Shown piece by piece: positions 52,067 through 61,056 of a DNA stretch of 64,000 nt (positions are counted from its first letter, which is position 1; the number at the start of each line of letters is the position of its first letter). The DNA lies in contig NZ_CP063189.1 in assembly GCF_028609805.1 (NCBI RefSeq), forward strand, positions 682,001-746,000, written 5' to 3'. The DNA comes from Corynebacterium massiliense DSM 45435 (GTDB taxonomy: Bacteria; Actinomycetota; Actinomycetes; Mycobacteriales; Mycobacteriaceae). The notes beneath the pieces were generated by a model. That model made no database searches. It was given only the letters and a program-made list of their open reading frames with translations, and was not told the origin of the DNA. The position numbers and the translations under genes are program-made.

Positions 52067-53302
52067 ATGGCACTCAGCGCGGAACCCACGGACCCGGACT
52101 ACGAGTCCGACGACGTTGCGTCCTACCGCACCGAGCTGGTCATGCGGTACGGGCCCGGGCAGATCCGCGCGCTGCCGCCGCGATCGCTGCAGCCGAACCC
52201 CCTGCGCGGGAGGAATAATCGGCTGCAATGGGCGAGCTGGTGGCACATCGTCAAGCGCGTCGTCTACGACTTCGGGTACGACGCGATGGTGGACAAGGCC
52301 GCCACGCTGACCTATTACACGGTCCTGTCGCTCGCGCCGACCATCGTGGCGGCGTATTCCATCGTCCTGCTGCTTCTGCCGCGGGGGAGCGCGGACGGCG
52401 TGGAGCTTATCGATGAGCTCATCGTCAACTACCTGCCGCCCTCCCTCCACGACGACGCCGGGGCCTTCGTGCACGCGATTGTGGGCACAAGCGCGGACAG
52501 CACCGTCGCGCTGGTGATTTCGATTCTGGTGTCGCTGATTTCGGCGTCGGCGTATGTGCGTGCGTTCTCCCGCAGCGCCAACGTCATGTACGGCCGGGCG
52601 GAAGGCCGCGGCATCGTGCGCACCTGGCTCGGCATGTGGGGCGTGACCGTGCTGTTGGTGGTGGGCGGCGTTGCGCTCATGCTCGCGGCGCTGCTGCGGG
52701 AATCCATCGTGTTGGGCGTGCTCGAGCCCATCGCGGAGCCGCTGCACATCACGGGCACGGTCGAGTACTTGACGTCGATTTTCCTGCCGGTGTGGCGGTG
52801 GGTGCGCTACCCGGTCATCGTGGTCATTGCCGTGGTGCTACTGGCGATGCTGTACTACCTCACCCCGAACGTTCGGCCGGGCAAGCTGCGGCTGCTCACC
52901 CTGGGCTCCACGTTCGCGCTTATCGTGTGCGGCCTCGTGTGGGGCGGGTTCAGCGTGTACCTCACCGTGGTGGGGGTCAGTAGCGCCTACGGCGCGTTCG
53001 GCACCGCGCTGGCCGTGCTCGTGGGCACGTGGCTGGGCAACTTGTGCCTGCTCATCGGCGTGAAAATCGACGCAGAAGTGTTGCGCGTCAAAGAAATCCA
53101 GGCCGGGTACGGCTCGGAGGAGTTCATCCATGCCGCGCCGAAGTCCGATGCCGCGGTGCGGGCCCGGCTGCGCCAGCTGCGGTCGCTGCGCAAGAGCGCG
53201 GCGGCGATTGAGAAGAGCTCGCCGCGCGTGGGCAGCGGGCGCGGGCACGCGAGCATGCGCGTGAAAGGCCAGCAGCCGGAGGACAACCCCGCGGCTGAGT
53301 AG
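52067..53302 (+). CDS. YihY/BrkB-family inner membrane protein
   Basis: The 411-residue protein has about six transmembrane helices between long polar ends. Typical family segments are KAATLTYYTVLSLAPTIVAAY, the SASAYVRAFSRSANVMYGR loop and YYLTPNVRP before the last helices. Function unknown for the family; older links to RNase BN were withdrawn. TAGGCT at 52053-52058 lies eight bases before the ATG, so it can be transcribed without a leader. The basic C-terminal tail (RLRQLRSLRKSA) is cytoplasmic. Confidence 0.88.
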   Translation: MALSAEPTDPDYESDDVASYRTELVMRYGPGQIRALPPRSLQPNPLRGRNNRLQWASWWHIVKRVVYDFGYDAMVDKAATLTYYTVLSLAPTIVAAYSIVLLLLPRGSADGVELIDELIVNYLPPSLHDDAGAFVHAIVGTSADSTVALVISILVSLISASAYVRAFSRSANVMYGRAEGRGIVRTWLGMWGVTVLLVVGGVALMLAALLRESIVLGVLEPIAEPLHITGTVEYLTSIFLPVWRWVRYPVIVVIAVVLLAMLYYLTPNVRPGKLRLLTLGSTFALIVCGLVWGGFSVYLTVVGVSSAYGAFGTALAVLVGTWLGNLCLLIGVKIDAEVLRVKEIQAGYGSEEFIHAAPKSDAAVRARLRQLRSLRKSAAAIEKSSPRVGSGRGHASMRVKGQQPEDNPAAE

Positions 53303-53333
53303 GGCCGGCCCCGCCCCCGGTGCCGAGCGCCTT

Positions 53334-53927
53334 TTACGAGGTCGTTCGCAGCACTTTAAACGCGGTGCGCACTATCTCGCGGCCCTGTTCCGGATCGCGC
53401 GGCTCCGGCAGCTTGTAGTACTCGCTGATCGCCGCTGCGCCGACCGAGCTACAGGCGGCGAACAGGATCCGGGATTCCACCGGCGAATCCAGATGCGAGC
53501 GGCGCCCGAACTCCCGCACGAGCGGCTCCAACAGGCGCTCCATCTGCCGCGGCTCGTTTTGCGGCGGCCGTCCCATGCGCTTGACGCGGTCGGCCACCAG
53601 CAGCAGGGAAGACAGGGAGTGCAGGTGCGCGGTGGTGTCCTCGACGGCGTCGGAAAACAATTTCTCGGCGGCATCGACAGTCGAGTACTCGTCCGACAGC
53701 GCGGCCAAGTCATCGGCCGCGGCGCTAATCGATGTCTCCGTAAACACCAACAACGCCTCATGCAGGTCGGAGAAGTAGTTGTGGAAGGTGCGGGCGGAAA
53801 TGCCCGCCTCATCCGCAACCCGGCTGACGGTCAGCTCGTCGACGCCGTCGTCGAGGATGATCCGCGCTGTCGAATCCGCGATCGCCTGCCGAGTGGCCTG
53901 CTTTTTGGTCTCGCGGAGACTAGCCAT
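53334..53927 (-). CDS. TetR-family regulator of the mmpL operon
   Basis: The 197-residue protein has an N-terminal helix-turn-helix domain (ATRQAIADSTARIILDDGVD, then VSRVADEAGISARTFHNYF) and a helical ligand-binding domain. ATG overlaps the mmpL stop by eight bases (ATGGCTAG), so it is translated with mmpL as one operon and probably represses it. The likely operator is the dyad at 57143-57178. The inducer is probably a lipid or drug handled by the transporter. Confidence 0.88.
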   Translation of the reverse strand: MASLRETKKQATRQAIADSTARIILDDGVDELTVSRVADEAGISARTFHNYFSDLHEALLVFTETSISAAADDLAALSDEYSTVDAAEKLFSDAVEDTTAHLHSLSSLLLVADRVKRMGRPPQNEPRQMERLLEPLVREFGRRSHLDSPVESRILFAACSSVGAAAISEYYKLPEPRDPEQGREIVRTAFKVLRTTS

Positions 53928-56900
53928 GGAACCAGTCGCCCCAGTTCCGGCCCCGGCCGCTCTTCGCGTCGCCGAACTCGTCGCGCAGCTTCTTCTCGCC
54001 GCGGCGCTTGAACTTGCTCAGCTTGTCGCTGAGGTCGTCGTCCTCGCGCAGGAGATCATCTAGGCGCTTGCGGCCGCGGCGGCTGCCGCGCAGCTTTTTC
54101 TCGAGGTACTCAGCACGATCGGCGCGGTCGCGCTCGGCGCGCACGTCCCGCGGCAGCAGGTGATCGAACTGCTTGTCGTTTTTACGGTTGCCCAGCGAGC
54201 CGCCGACAAACGCCGCAAGCGCGGCTGCGGCCGTGGTGCCGCCCAAGAGCCACACCACGCGGTTATCCAGGTTGCGGAAGAAACGCGAGATTGCCGAGCC
54301 CTTCCCGGCAGGGTGCGCGCCAGCCGCAGCGCCCGCGCCAGCAGCCGCGCCGCCACCGTGGTTGAGCGGGGAATCGGCATACGGGTAGGACGCGGTCTTG
54401 CCGGTGTGCAGCTGGTTGCCCGCCACCGACTTTTCGCCCTCGCGGACGTGGCCGCCGTCGTGTGTGGCCGGGGTGACGTCGATGTCTTCCGGATCGGTGG
54501 AGTGCTCGTCGGCGTGGGTGTCTACGTAACCGACCAGCTCCGCGTACCCGCGCGGCGTCTCGCGCGGGTCGGACTGCGTGTCGCCCGAGTGCGCCTGGTG
54601 AGTGCGCTGTGCGTCGGCGTGTTGCGCGTCGGCGGCCGAGTTGCTGACCGGGCGGCTCAAACCGTGAGAATCATCCATAGTTTCGTGTCCTGTCGTCGCA
54701 TCGGTGCGGGCCATCGCCCCGCTGGTGTTTCCGGAGGCCGCCGCGAGCTGGGCATTCTCCCGCTGCAGGGCCTCGCCTTCGATGTCCATATTAGGCAGGA
54801 ACTTATCCAGCCACCGCGGAATCCACCACGCCTTGCGGTCCAACAGGTACATCGTCGCCGGGATGATGGTCATGCGGACGACGAAGGCATCGAAAAGAAC
54901 GCCCACGGCGAGTGCGAAGCCCATGGTCTTGATGAACGGCTCGTCCATCAACATGAACGCCGCGAAAACCGAGGTCATAATCAGCGCGGCGGCGGTGACC
55001 ACCCGGGCGCCGTGCTTGAAACCGTTCGCGGTCGCATTGCCGGCGGTCTTGCCGCGGGAGACAAAGCCCTCGCGCATGCGGGTGACCAGGAAGACCTGGT
55101 AGTCCATCGCCAGGCCGAACGTCAGGCCGATGAGCATGATCGGCAGGAAGGACAGCAGCGGCTGCGGGTCGTCGATGATGCCGAACATGCCTTCCTGGAA
55201 GATGGCGACGGTGATGCCGAAGGCGGCGGCCATCGACAAGCCGAAGCCCAGCGCCGCGATGAGCGGCACCCAGATGGAACGGAAGACGAGCAGCAACACG
55301 ATGAACGCGAGCCCCAGCACGATGGCCAGGTAGGGGACAAGCACGTCGGTGAGGCGCTCGGAGATGTCATCGAAAATCGGCGTGACGCCGGTGATGCCGA
55401 AGGTAGCGCCGGTCTCCGACTCGAAGTCCGCCTGGTAGTCGCGCAGGCGGTTAAGGGTGTCGGTGGTGGCCTCGTCGGTAGCGCCGGTGGTCGGGGTGAT
55501 AAGCACCTGGGCGGCGTCCATGTTGTCCGTGGTCTGGACGATCTGGGCGTTGTCCACACCCTCGGTGTCGTTGAACTTCGCCAGCACGTCGCTGTAAGCC
55601 TGCATCCGGTCCTGCTCGGCCACGTCGGCGGTGTCCACGTAGGCGACCATCGGGGCGTTGCGGCCCGGGCCGAAGGCGTCGGCGGTCATTTCGTACGCGT
55701 CGCGTTGCGATGACCCGAGCTTCGCGGTGCCGTCGGTGGGCATCGCCAAGCTGAGCTTGCCGGCGGGGATGGCCAGCACGCCGAGCAGCACCACGCCGGC
55801 GATGAGGTTCAGCCACGGGTGGCGGCGGATCTGGCGGGCCCACTTCAGGCCCATGGTCGGCTTCTCGTCCTCCGGGTCTGGGACCTGTGGGCCCGGCACG
55901 CGGCCGGCGAAGATCTTGGTGCCCAAAAGCCCCAGCAGGGCCGGGATGAAGGTCAGCGACACCAGCACGGCGATGGCGACGGTCGCGGCGGCCGCAAGCG
56001 CCATCGTGGTGAGGAACGGGATGTTGATGATGGACAGCGCCGCCAGCGCGATGAGCACCGTCACGCCGGCAAACAGGACCGACGAGCCGGCAGTGCCCAG
56101 CGCCATGCCCATCGCGTGGGCGCGGGTCTTTTTGTCCATTGACTTGAGCGCGGCCGCCAACTCCTTCGGTGTCAGGTCGTTGAGGCCGGAGGAGGTGATG
56201 AGCTCGTTGCGGTAGCGGTTGACGATGAACAGCGCGTAGTCAATGCCCACCGCCAGGCCAATCATGGATGCGAGCATCGGGGTGACTTCCGAGATGCTGT
56301 CCGTGAACACGGTGCACAGCTGCACGCCGAGCAGGCCGATGGCCACGCCGATCACCGCGGAGATAAGTGGCATGCCCGCGGCGATGAGCGAGCCGAACGT
56401 GACGATGAGCACCACCGCCGCCACCGCCAGGCCGATGGTCTCGGAGGTCATGTCCATGTCCTGGCCGGCGGACTGGAAGGCGTTGCCGCTGTACTTGGCG
56501 GCGATGTGCGCGGCGCCGTTTTCGCCGGCGTCGTAGCGGTCGATGACGTCTGTGACCGCGTCTTTCGCGTCGGGGTCGATCTCCATGACCTCCGGCGCGT
56601 CGAACGTGACGGTGAAGGTGCCGGTGCGCTGGTCCTCGCTGAGCGGGGAGAGCGCCTTGAGGTCGGAGGCGATCTGCTCCTTCGGCGTGCCCTGCGCGGC
56701 TTTTTGCTCGCCGAGCTGCTTTTCCATGCCCTTAGCGGCGAGCACCGGGTTGACCATTTCGTCGCTGTCTTCGAGTGCGCCGGTTGCCCGCAGGTCATCG
56801 ATCAGCGAGTCGACCTCGTTCATCACCTCCGGGTCGGTGAGCTTTTTGCCCTCCGGCGCCTGTACGAGCACGGTGCCGGTGGGCTCGCTCATGGCATCCG

Positions 56901-57099
56901 AGTCGTTGCCGAAGCGCTCGTTCATCTTGTCCTGGGTGACGGTGGAGTCCATCTCCGGCATGGTGAAGTTCGGGTTCGGCTCCTTGGCAAACCCGGCAGC
57001 CAGCCCGCCCATCGCGACGAGCAGGACGAGCCAGAAGGCTAGAAACGGCCAAACTTTTCTGTAAGACCAGCTGCCGATGCGGTACAGCAGTCGGGACAT
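53920..57099 (-). CDS. MmpL-family RND transporter with long C-terminal extension
   Basis: The 1059-residue membrane protein has two RND repeats. Each begins with a helix followed by a large outer domain, then helices with the proton-relay motifs GIDYALFIVNRYR and AMDYQVFLVTRMR. MmpL proteins export mycolates, glycolipids or siderophores. After the last RND helix (about residue 780) comes a roughly 140-residue polar low-complexity stretch rich in His, Asp and Ala, then one more hydrophobic segment (about 925-945) and a charged tail with DRADRAEYLEKKLRGSRRGRKR. GAAAGGA precedes the ATG. It is the first gene of the mmpL-tetR operon. Confidence 0.92.
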   Translation of the reverse strand: MSRLLYRIGSWSYRKVWPFLAFWLVLLVAMGGLAAGFAKEPNPNFTMPEMDSTVTQDKMNERFGNDSDAMSEPTGTVLVQAPEGKKLTDPEVMNEVDSLIDDLRATGALEDSDEMVNPVLAAKGMEKQLGEQKAAQGTPKEQIASDLKALSPLSEDQRTGTFTVTFDAPEVMEIDPDAKDAVTDVIDRYDAGENGAAHIAAKYSGNAFQSAGQDMDMTSETIGLAVAAVVLIVTFGSLIAAGMPLISAVIGVAIGLLGVQLCTVFTDSISEVTPMLASMIGLAVGIDYALFIVNRYRNELITSSGLNDLTPKELAAALKSMDKKTRAHAMGMALGTAGSSVLFAGVTVLIALAALSIINIPFLTTMALAAAATVAIAVLVSLTFIPALLGLLGTKIFAGRVPGPQVPDPEDEKPTMGLKWARQIRRHPWLNLIAGVVLLGVLAIPAGKLSLAMPTDGTAKLGSSQRDAYEMTADAFGPGRNAPMVAYVDTADVAEQDRMQAYSDVLAKFNDTEGVDNAQIVQTTDNMDAAQVLITPTTGATDEATTDTLNRLRDYQADFESETGATFGITGVTPIFDDISERLTDVLVPYLAIVLGLAFIVLLLVFRSIWVPLIAALGFGLSMAAAFGITVAIFQEGMFGIIDDPQPLLSFLPIMLIGLTFGLAMDYQVFLVTRMREGFVSRGKTAGNATANGFKHGARVVTAAALIMTSVFAAFMLMDEPFIKTMGFALAVGVLFDAFVVRMTIIPATMYLLDRKAWWIPRWLDKFLPNMDIEGEALQRENAQLAAASGNTSGAMARTDATTGHETMDDSHGLSRPVSNSAADAQHADAQRTHQAHSGDTQSDPRETPRGYAELVGYVDTHADEHSTDPEDIDVTPATHDGGHVREGEKSVAGNQLHTGKTASYPYADSPLNHGGGAAAGAGAAAGAHPAGKGSAISRFFRNLDNRVVWLLGGTTAAAALAAFVGGSLGNRKNDKQFDHLLPRDVRAERDRADRAEYLEKKLRGSRRGRKRLDDLLREDDDLSDKLSKFKRRGEKKLRDEFGDAKSGRGRNWGDWFHG

Positions 57100-57130
57100 A
57101 TAAGATTCCTTTCGCGGAATGAGCGGGGAG

Positions 57131-57178
57131 AAAAATACGAACGTTGCACACTCTATGCAAATTTGCGGGAACTGTGCA
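57131..57178 (-). promoter_or_regulatory. mmpL promoter with twin TTGC-N9-GCAA operator
   Basis: Two 17-base sites, TTGC-N9-GCAA at 57143-57159 and 57162-57178, form a 36-base dyad centred at 57160.5 with GCAAATTTGC in the middle. On the minus strand TTGCAT (57159-57154) and TATTTT (57136-57131), 17 bases apart, form the promoter, so a repressor would cover the -35. Confidence 0.7.
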
Positions 57179-57270
57179 ATTTCTTCGGCTGTGTTCGCGG
57201 GTTCGCTGCCGGGCCCGTGCGGGGGCGCCGGTTGCCGTAGTGGGCGTCGGCGGGCGGTAGGCTAAGCCGC

Positions 57271-57927
57271 ATGCTCCACGCCGTGCTCTACGCGCTGGGC
57301 GATTCCGTCAACGCCCTGCTGATAGGAATCCTGGTGGCAATCGGCATCATGCTGCCGCGCGGGCGCTACCGGAAAATCGCGACGCTGGTCGTCATCGGCG
57401 ACTGGCTCGGCGTCGTCGCGGCCGCGGCCGCCGTCCTGTTTTTCCTCCTCGGCGTGCGCGAGCGCATCCAGCACATTCTCGAATCTCCGGTCGCGGGCAT
57501 CGTGCTCATCGTTGTCGGCATCGCGCTCGGCATCGGTGCGTGGCGTTCGCAGGGCAGCCCCAACGAACTAGTCCGGCGCCTCATGGAACCGTTGCAGCGC
57601 CCTTCGGCTACCACCGTGGGCATCGGCTTTGCGATGGGCGCCATCCAGTCCTTAACCTCCGTGCCCTTCTACTACGGCCTGCTGCACCTGGCCGCGACCG
57701 ATCTCGCGCCCGCGACGCAGTACGTCGGGCTGGCGGTCTACGCCACGCTCGCGCTGTCGCTGCCGGTGGTGTGCGGGCTGTTTATCGCGGTTGTGCGCGC
57801 CCGCCCGGACAGCGCGGCCGGCCGCACCTTTGACGCCGCGCGCCGCAACTCCGCCCGCGTCGCACTGTGGGGCGGGCTGGCCGTCGCGGTCTTCCTGGTG
57901 ATTATGGGCGGGGTGTCTCTTCTATAA
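57271..57927 (+). CDS. Sap/GAP-like (sulfolipid-addressing) membrane protein
   Basis: The 218-residue protein has six transmembrane helices in a LysE-like arrangement: ALGDSVNALLIGILVAIGIM, LVVIGDWLGVVAAAAAVLFF, VAGIVLIVVGIALGIGAW and later segments. The GD-x-x-N/NxL first helix and its position beside an mmpL gene suggest the Sap/GAP family, which helps MmpL proteins place glycolipids on the surface of mycobacteria. TAGGCT at 57258-57263 lies seven bases before the ATG. Divergent from mmpL, with which it could work. Its 3' end overlaps the next gene by 26 bases. Confidence 0.6.
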   Translation: MLHAVLYALGDSVNALLIGILVAIGIMLPRGRYRKIATLVVIGDWLGVVAAAAAVLFFLLGVRERIQHILESPVAGIVLIVVGIALGIGAWRSQGSPNELVRRLMEPLQRPSATTVGIGFAMGAIQSLTSVPFYYGLLHLAATDLAPATQYVGLAVYATLALSLPVVCGLFIAVVRARPDSAAGRTFDAARRNSARVALWGGLAVAVFLVIMGGVSLL

Positions 57928-58384
57928 CCAGCCCGAGCCGCGCGGAGACTTCCACCTCCTGCGGGGCCGTGCCCAGCTTTGCGATGCCCACCCGTTCCTC
58001 ACCGTCCACCGGAACCGCCCAGCCGTAGCGTGGATCGTGTACGGCGAGCGCCGCGCGCCAGGTGGGCACGAAGTACACGACCTCGCCGGCGGGTTTGCCC
58101 GCGCCCGCAGGACCGTGGAGGGCGGCGGACTCGTCGCGCGCGAGCGTTTCCTGCAGCGCGGCGGCCGCCTCTTGGTCGAGCACGACAATGACCATGCCCT
58201 CGGCCGTGGAGACCTGCAGCGTGCGCGCGGCGATGTCCACCGCGTGTTGTGGCGCCTGTCCGAGCTTGGGTTGGCGCCGAGACCGGCGCCGAGACCGCGT
58301 CCGGCCGCCCGTGTCGCCCGCGCTGTCGCTCCCGCTCCCGCCGGCGCCGCCCACAACCCGTTCGAGGAAATCCCGCAATCCCAT
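57902..58384 (-). CDS. conserved hypothetical protein
   Basis: The 160-residue protein opens MGLRDFLERVVGGAGGSGSD, then a basic Arg-rich stretch (RTRSRRRSRRQPKLGQ). A compact domain follows with ARTLQVSTAEGMVIVVLDQ, VVYFVPTWRAALAVHDPRYG and a final EVSARLGLVIEE. There is no membrane segment or signal peptide. I do not recognise the family. TAGGCT eight bases before the ATG on the minus strand is a leaderless signature, which supports it as a real gene. Its 3' end lies antisense to the end of the Sap/GAP-like gene. Confidence 0.6.
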   Translation of the reverse strand: MGLRDFLERVVGGAGGSGSDSAGDTGGRTRSRRRSRRQPKLGQAPQHAVDIAARTLQVSTAEGMVIVVLDQEAAAALQETLARDESAALHGPAGAGKPAGEVVYFVPTWRAALAVHDPRYGWAVPVDGEERVGIAKLGTAPQEVEVSARLGLVIEETPRP

Positions 58385-58419
58385 GCCCGCCGAGCCTAGC
58401 CGAGTACTGTGGAGCCGCG

Positions 58420-59289
58420 ATGATTGATGCACACCACATTGCACTCGTGCTCGAAGGCGGCGGGATGCGCAATTCGTATACGGCGCCGGGCATCGTCAAG
58501 CTGCTGGAACACGGCGTCGAATTCGGCTGGGTCGGCGGGGTCTCGGCGGGGGCGACGCACGCGCTCAACTACTTATCGCGCGATGCCGAGCGCGCCCGGG
58601 AGTGTTTCACCGACTTTGCCAACAACCCCAGCTTCGGCGGCGTCGGCTCGCTCGTGCGCGGGCGCGGATACTTCAACGCCGAGTACATCTACGAGCGCTC
58701 AGCGGATACGGACATGCCGTTCGACTACGAGGCGTTCCAGCAGCACCCGGCGGAGCTCAACCTGACCGCCACGCGCGCCGACACCGGCGAGAGTGTCTAC
58801 TGGACGCGCGCCGACGTGCCGGACCTGCCGGGCCTGCTGGCGCGGGTGCGGGCATCGTCGACGCTTCCCGTCATCATGCCCATGCGGGTTATCGATGGCG
58901 TGCCGTTTGACGATGGCGCCCTAAGCGAACACGGCGGACTCCCTGTCGACCCAGCGCTCGAGGCGGGATACGACCGCGTGTTCTTCCTCGGTACGAAACC
59001 GCGCGACTACGTGCGCCCGGAGGTTCCGCGGCCGGGGCTGGTGCGCCGCGCCTTCCGCAAGAACCCGGCGGTAGCCGATGCGCTTATCGAACGCCCAGCG
59101 CGCTACAACGCCGTCAAAGACCGGCTGCTCGAGCTGGAAAAGGCCGGCAAGGCCTATCTGTTTTTCCCCGACGACATGCAGGTCACCTCCACCGAGCGCA
59201 ACGTGGAAAAGCTGCACGCAAACTACGCGGCCGGAATGCGCCAGGTGGAACGGGAGTGGCCGGCGTGGGAGGAGTTTCTCCGCGCGTAG
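58420..59289 (+). CDS. patatin-like phospholipase
   Basis: The 289-residue enzyme has the oxyanion motif EGGGMR near residue 11, the nucleophile elbow GVSAG (GWVGGVSAGATHALNY) and a later DDGALSEHGG where the catalytic Asp of the DG[GA] motif is expected. It is the RssA/YjjU-type branch with a C-terminal domain KDRLLELEKAGKAYLFFPDD. Probable action is hydrolysis of a phospholipid or acylglycerol. TACTGT nine bases before the ATG is a possible -10. It ends in a tandem duplication of 14 bases that includes the stop codon. Confidence 0.88.
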   Translation: MIDAHHIALVLEGGGMRNSYTAPGIVKLLEHGVEFGWVGGVSAGATHALNYLSRDAERARECFTDFANNPSFGGVGSLVRGRGYFNAEYIYERSADTDMPFDYEAFQQHPAELNLTATRADTGESVYWTRADVPDLPGLLARVRASSTLPVIMPMRVIDGVPFDDGALSEHGGLPVDPALEAGYDRVFFLGTKPRDYVRPEVPRPGLVRRAFRKNPAVADALIERPARYNAVKDRLLELEKAGKAYLFFPDDMQVTSTERNVEKLHANYAAGMRQVEREWPAWEEFLRA

Positions 59290-59310
59290 CCGCGGGCGCG
59301 TAGCCGCGGG
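59283..59310 (+). repeat. tandem 14-base duplication across the patatin stop codon
   Basis: CGCGTAGCCGCGGG occurs at 59283-59296 and again at 59297-59310. The stop TAG lies in the first copy. Confidence 0.8.
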
Positions 59311-59326
59311 CGCTAGACCGGCCGCG

Positions 59327-60961
59327 CTAGTCGGCGACGAGCGTGTCCATCGTCAGCTCGGGGTGTTCTTTCTCGATGAACTTGAGCTTCCACTTATCGC
59401 CAAACAGCGCGATGAGCTCGCCATCGGTGCGCGTGAAAATCTCCACGCCGCGCTGCCTGCCGAGCTCCGGCGCGGACTCGGCGTCGGTGCGCCGCGCGAC
59501 GGAGTAGGGGATGGGCTCGGTGACCGTCTCAACGTTGTACTCGAGTTCCATGCGCGCCTGCATGACGTCGAACTGCATGGGGCCGACGGCGGCCATGACG
59601 GGGGCGGCATCGCCACGCGCGTCGTTGCGCAGGATCTGCACCACGCCCTCCGCGTCGAGCTGTTCGAGGCCCTTGCGGAACGCCTTGTACTTTCCCAACG
59701 ACTTCGCGCGCAGGATGCGGAACGCCTCCGGCGCGAACTGCGGCATCGGCTTGAACTGGACCTTCTTGCCCTCGTAGATCGTGTCGCCCGGCGCGAGGGA
59801 GCCCGCGTTGACCAGACCGACGATGTCGCCGGGGTAGGCCTCCTCGACCGTGTCGCGCGTGCGGCCGAAGACGGTGAGCGCGTACTTGGTGGAAAAGCTG
59901 CGGCCCGATTGTGCGTGCGTGACCTGCATGCCGCGGCGGAACACGCCTGAGACCACACGCATAAATGCCAGCGTGTCGCGGTGCTTGCGGTCCATGCCGG
60001 CCTGCACCTTGAACACCACGCCGGAAAAGTCGTCGGCGACCGCGCGCGTTTCGTCCATTGCCTGCTGCGACGCCGCGAGCGCCCGCGGGTCGGAGTCGCG
60101 CTCCCGCGGCTGCGGGGCGATCGCGCACAGGGTGTCCAAGATCTGGTGCACGCCGAAGTTCAGCATCGCGGAGGCGAAGATCAGCGGCGAGGTCACGCAC
60201 TGCTCGAACAGCTCCTGGTCGTGCAGCGCGCCGTCCGCGGCGAGTAGCTCGGCTTCCTCCTGCGCGGTCTCCCACGCCGCGCCCTCTTTCTCCGCCGCCG
60301 CGTCCGGGGCAAAGTGTTCCTCCGGCGCGATGGTCGAGCCGCCCGCGGTGCGCAAAAAGTGGATGTATTCGTCCGCCTCGCCGTCGTCGTTGACGTGCGC
60401 GAGGCCGCGGAAGTCACCCGCCTCGCCCACCGGCCAGTACAGAGGGGTGGGTTGGAGTTCGATTTCGTTGACGATTTCATCGACAAGCTCCAGCGCCTCC
60501 CGGCCGGCGCGGTCCCACTTGTTGATCACGGTGATGATCGGCAGCCCGCGGGACTTGCACACGCGGAACAGTTTCAGCGTCTGCGGCTCCAAGCCCTTGG
60601 CGGCGTCGATGAGCATGACCGCGGCGTCGACGGCGGTGAGCACGCGGTAGGTGTCCTCGGAAAAGTCCGCGTGGCCCGGGGTGTCCACGAGGTTGATCAT
60701 GTACGGCGCGCCCGCGTGGCCCTCGGGGGCGTACTCGAACTGCAGCGCCGACGAGGCGACCGAGATGCCGCGCTCTTTTTCCATGTCCATCCAGTCGGAC
60801 ACCGTCGCCTTGCGGCCCGCTTTGCCGTGGACGGCGCCGGCCTCGTTGATGACGTGGGCGTGCAGCGCGAGCGCCTCGGTGAGCGTGGATTTACCGGCAT
60901 CCGGGTGGGCGATGACGGCGAAGGTGCGGCGGCGGGAGGCTTCAGCGGCGACGGAACTCAT
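59327..60961 (-). CDS. prfC: peptide chain release factor 3
   Basis: The 544-residue translational GTPase recycles RF1/RF2. G1 is AHPDAGKSTLTEAL, G2 MEKERGISVASSA, G3 DTPGHADFSEDTYR, G4 TVINKWDR, all intact. Domains II and III and the long C terminus match RF3 rather than EF-G. TAAGCT on the minus strand eight bases before the ATG at 60961 suggests a leaderless transcript. A longer frame upstream of this ATG is not conserved-looking. Divergent from the FMN reductase gene. Confidence 0.96.
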   Translation of the reverse strand: MSSVAAEASRRRTFAVIAHPDAGKSTLTEALALHAHVINEAGAVHGKAGRKATVSDWMDMEKERGISVASSALQFEYAPEGHAGAPYMINLVDTPGHADFSEDTYRVLTAVDAAVMLIDAAKGLEPQTLKLFRVCKSRGLPIITVINKWDRAGREALELVDEIVNEIELQPTPLYWPVGEAGDFRGLAHVNDDGEADEYIHFLRTAGGSTIAPEEHFAPDAAAEKEGAAWETAQEEAELLAADGALHDQELFEQCVTSPLIFASAMLNFGVHQILDTLCAIAPQPRERDSDPRALAASQQAMDETRAVADDFSGVVFKVQAGMDRKHRDTLAFMRVVSGVFRRGMQVTHAQSGRSFSTKYALTVFGRTRDTVEEAYPGDIVGLVNAGSLAPGDTIYEGKKVQFKPMPQFAPEAFRILRAKSLGKYKAFRKGLEQLDAEGVVQILRNDARGDAAPVMAAVGPMQFDVMQARMELEYNVETVTEPIPYSVARRTDAESAPELGRQRGVEIFTRTDGELIALFGDKWKLKFIEKEHPELTMDTLVAD

Positions 60962-61056
60962 GGTGGATAAGCTTAGCGGCCAGTCGCGGCGCCGCCGGAA
61001 TCGGCGTGTATGATACGTCAACAAAGTGGCGCACTTGTCAGAAAGGTATGGAGAAA

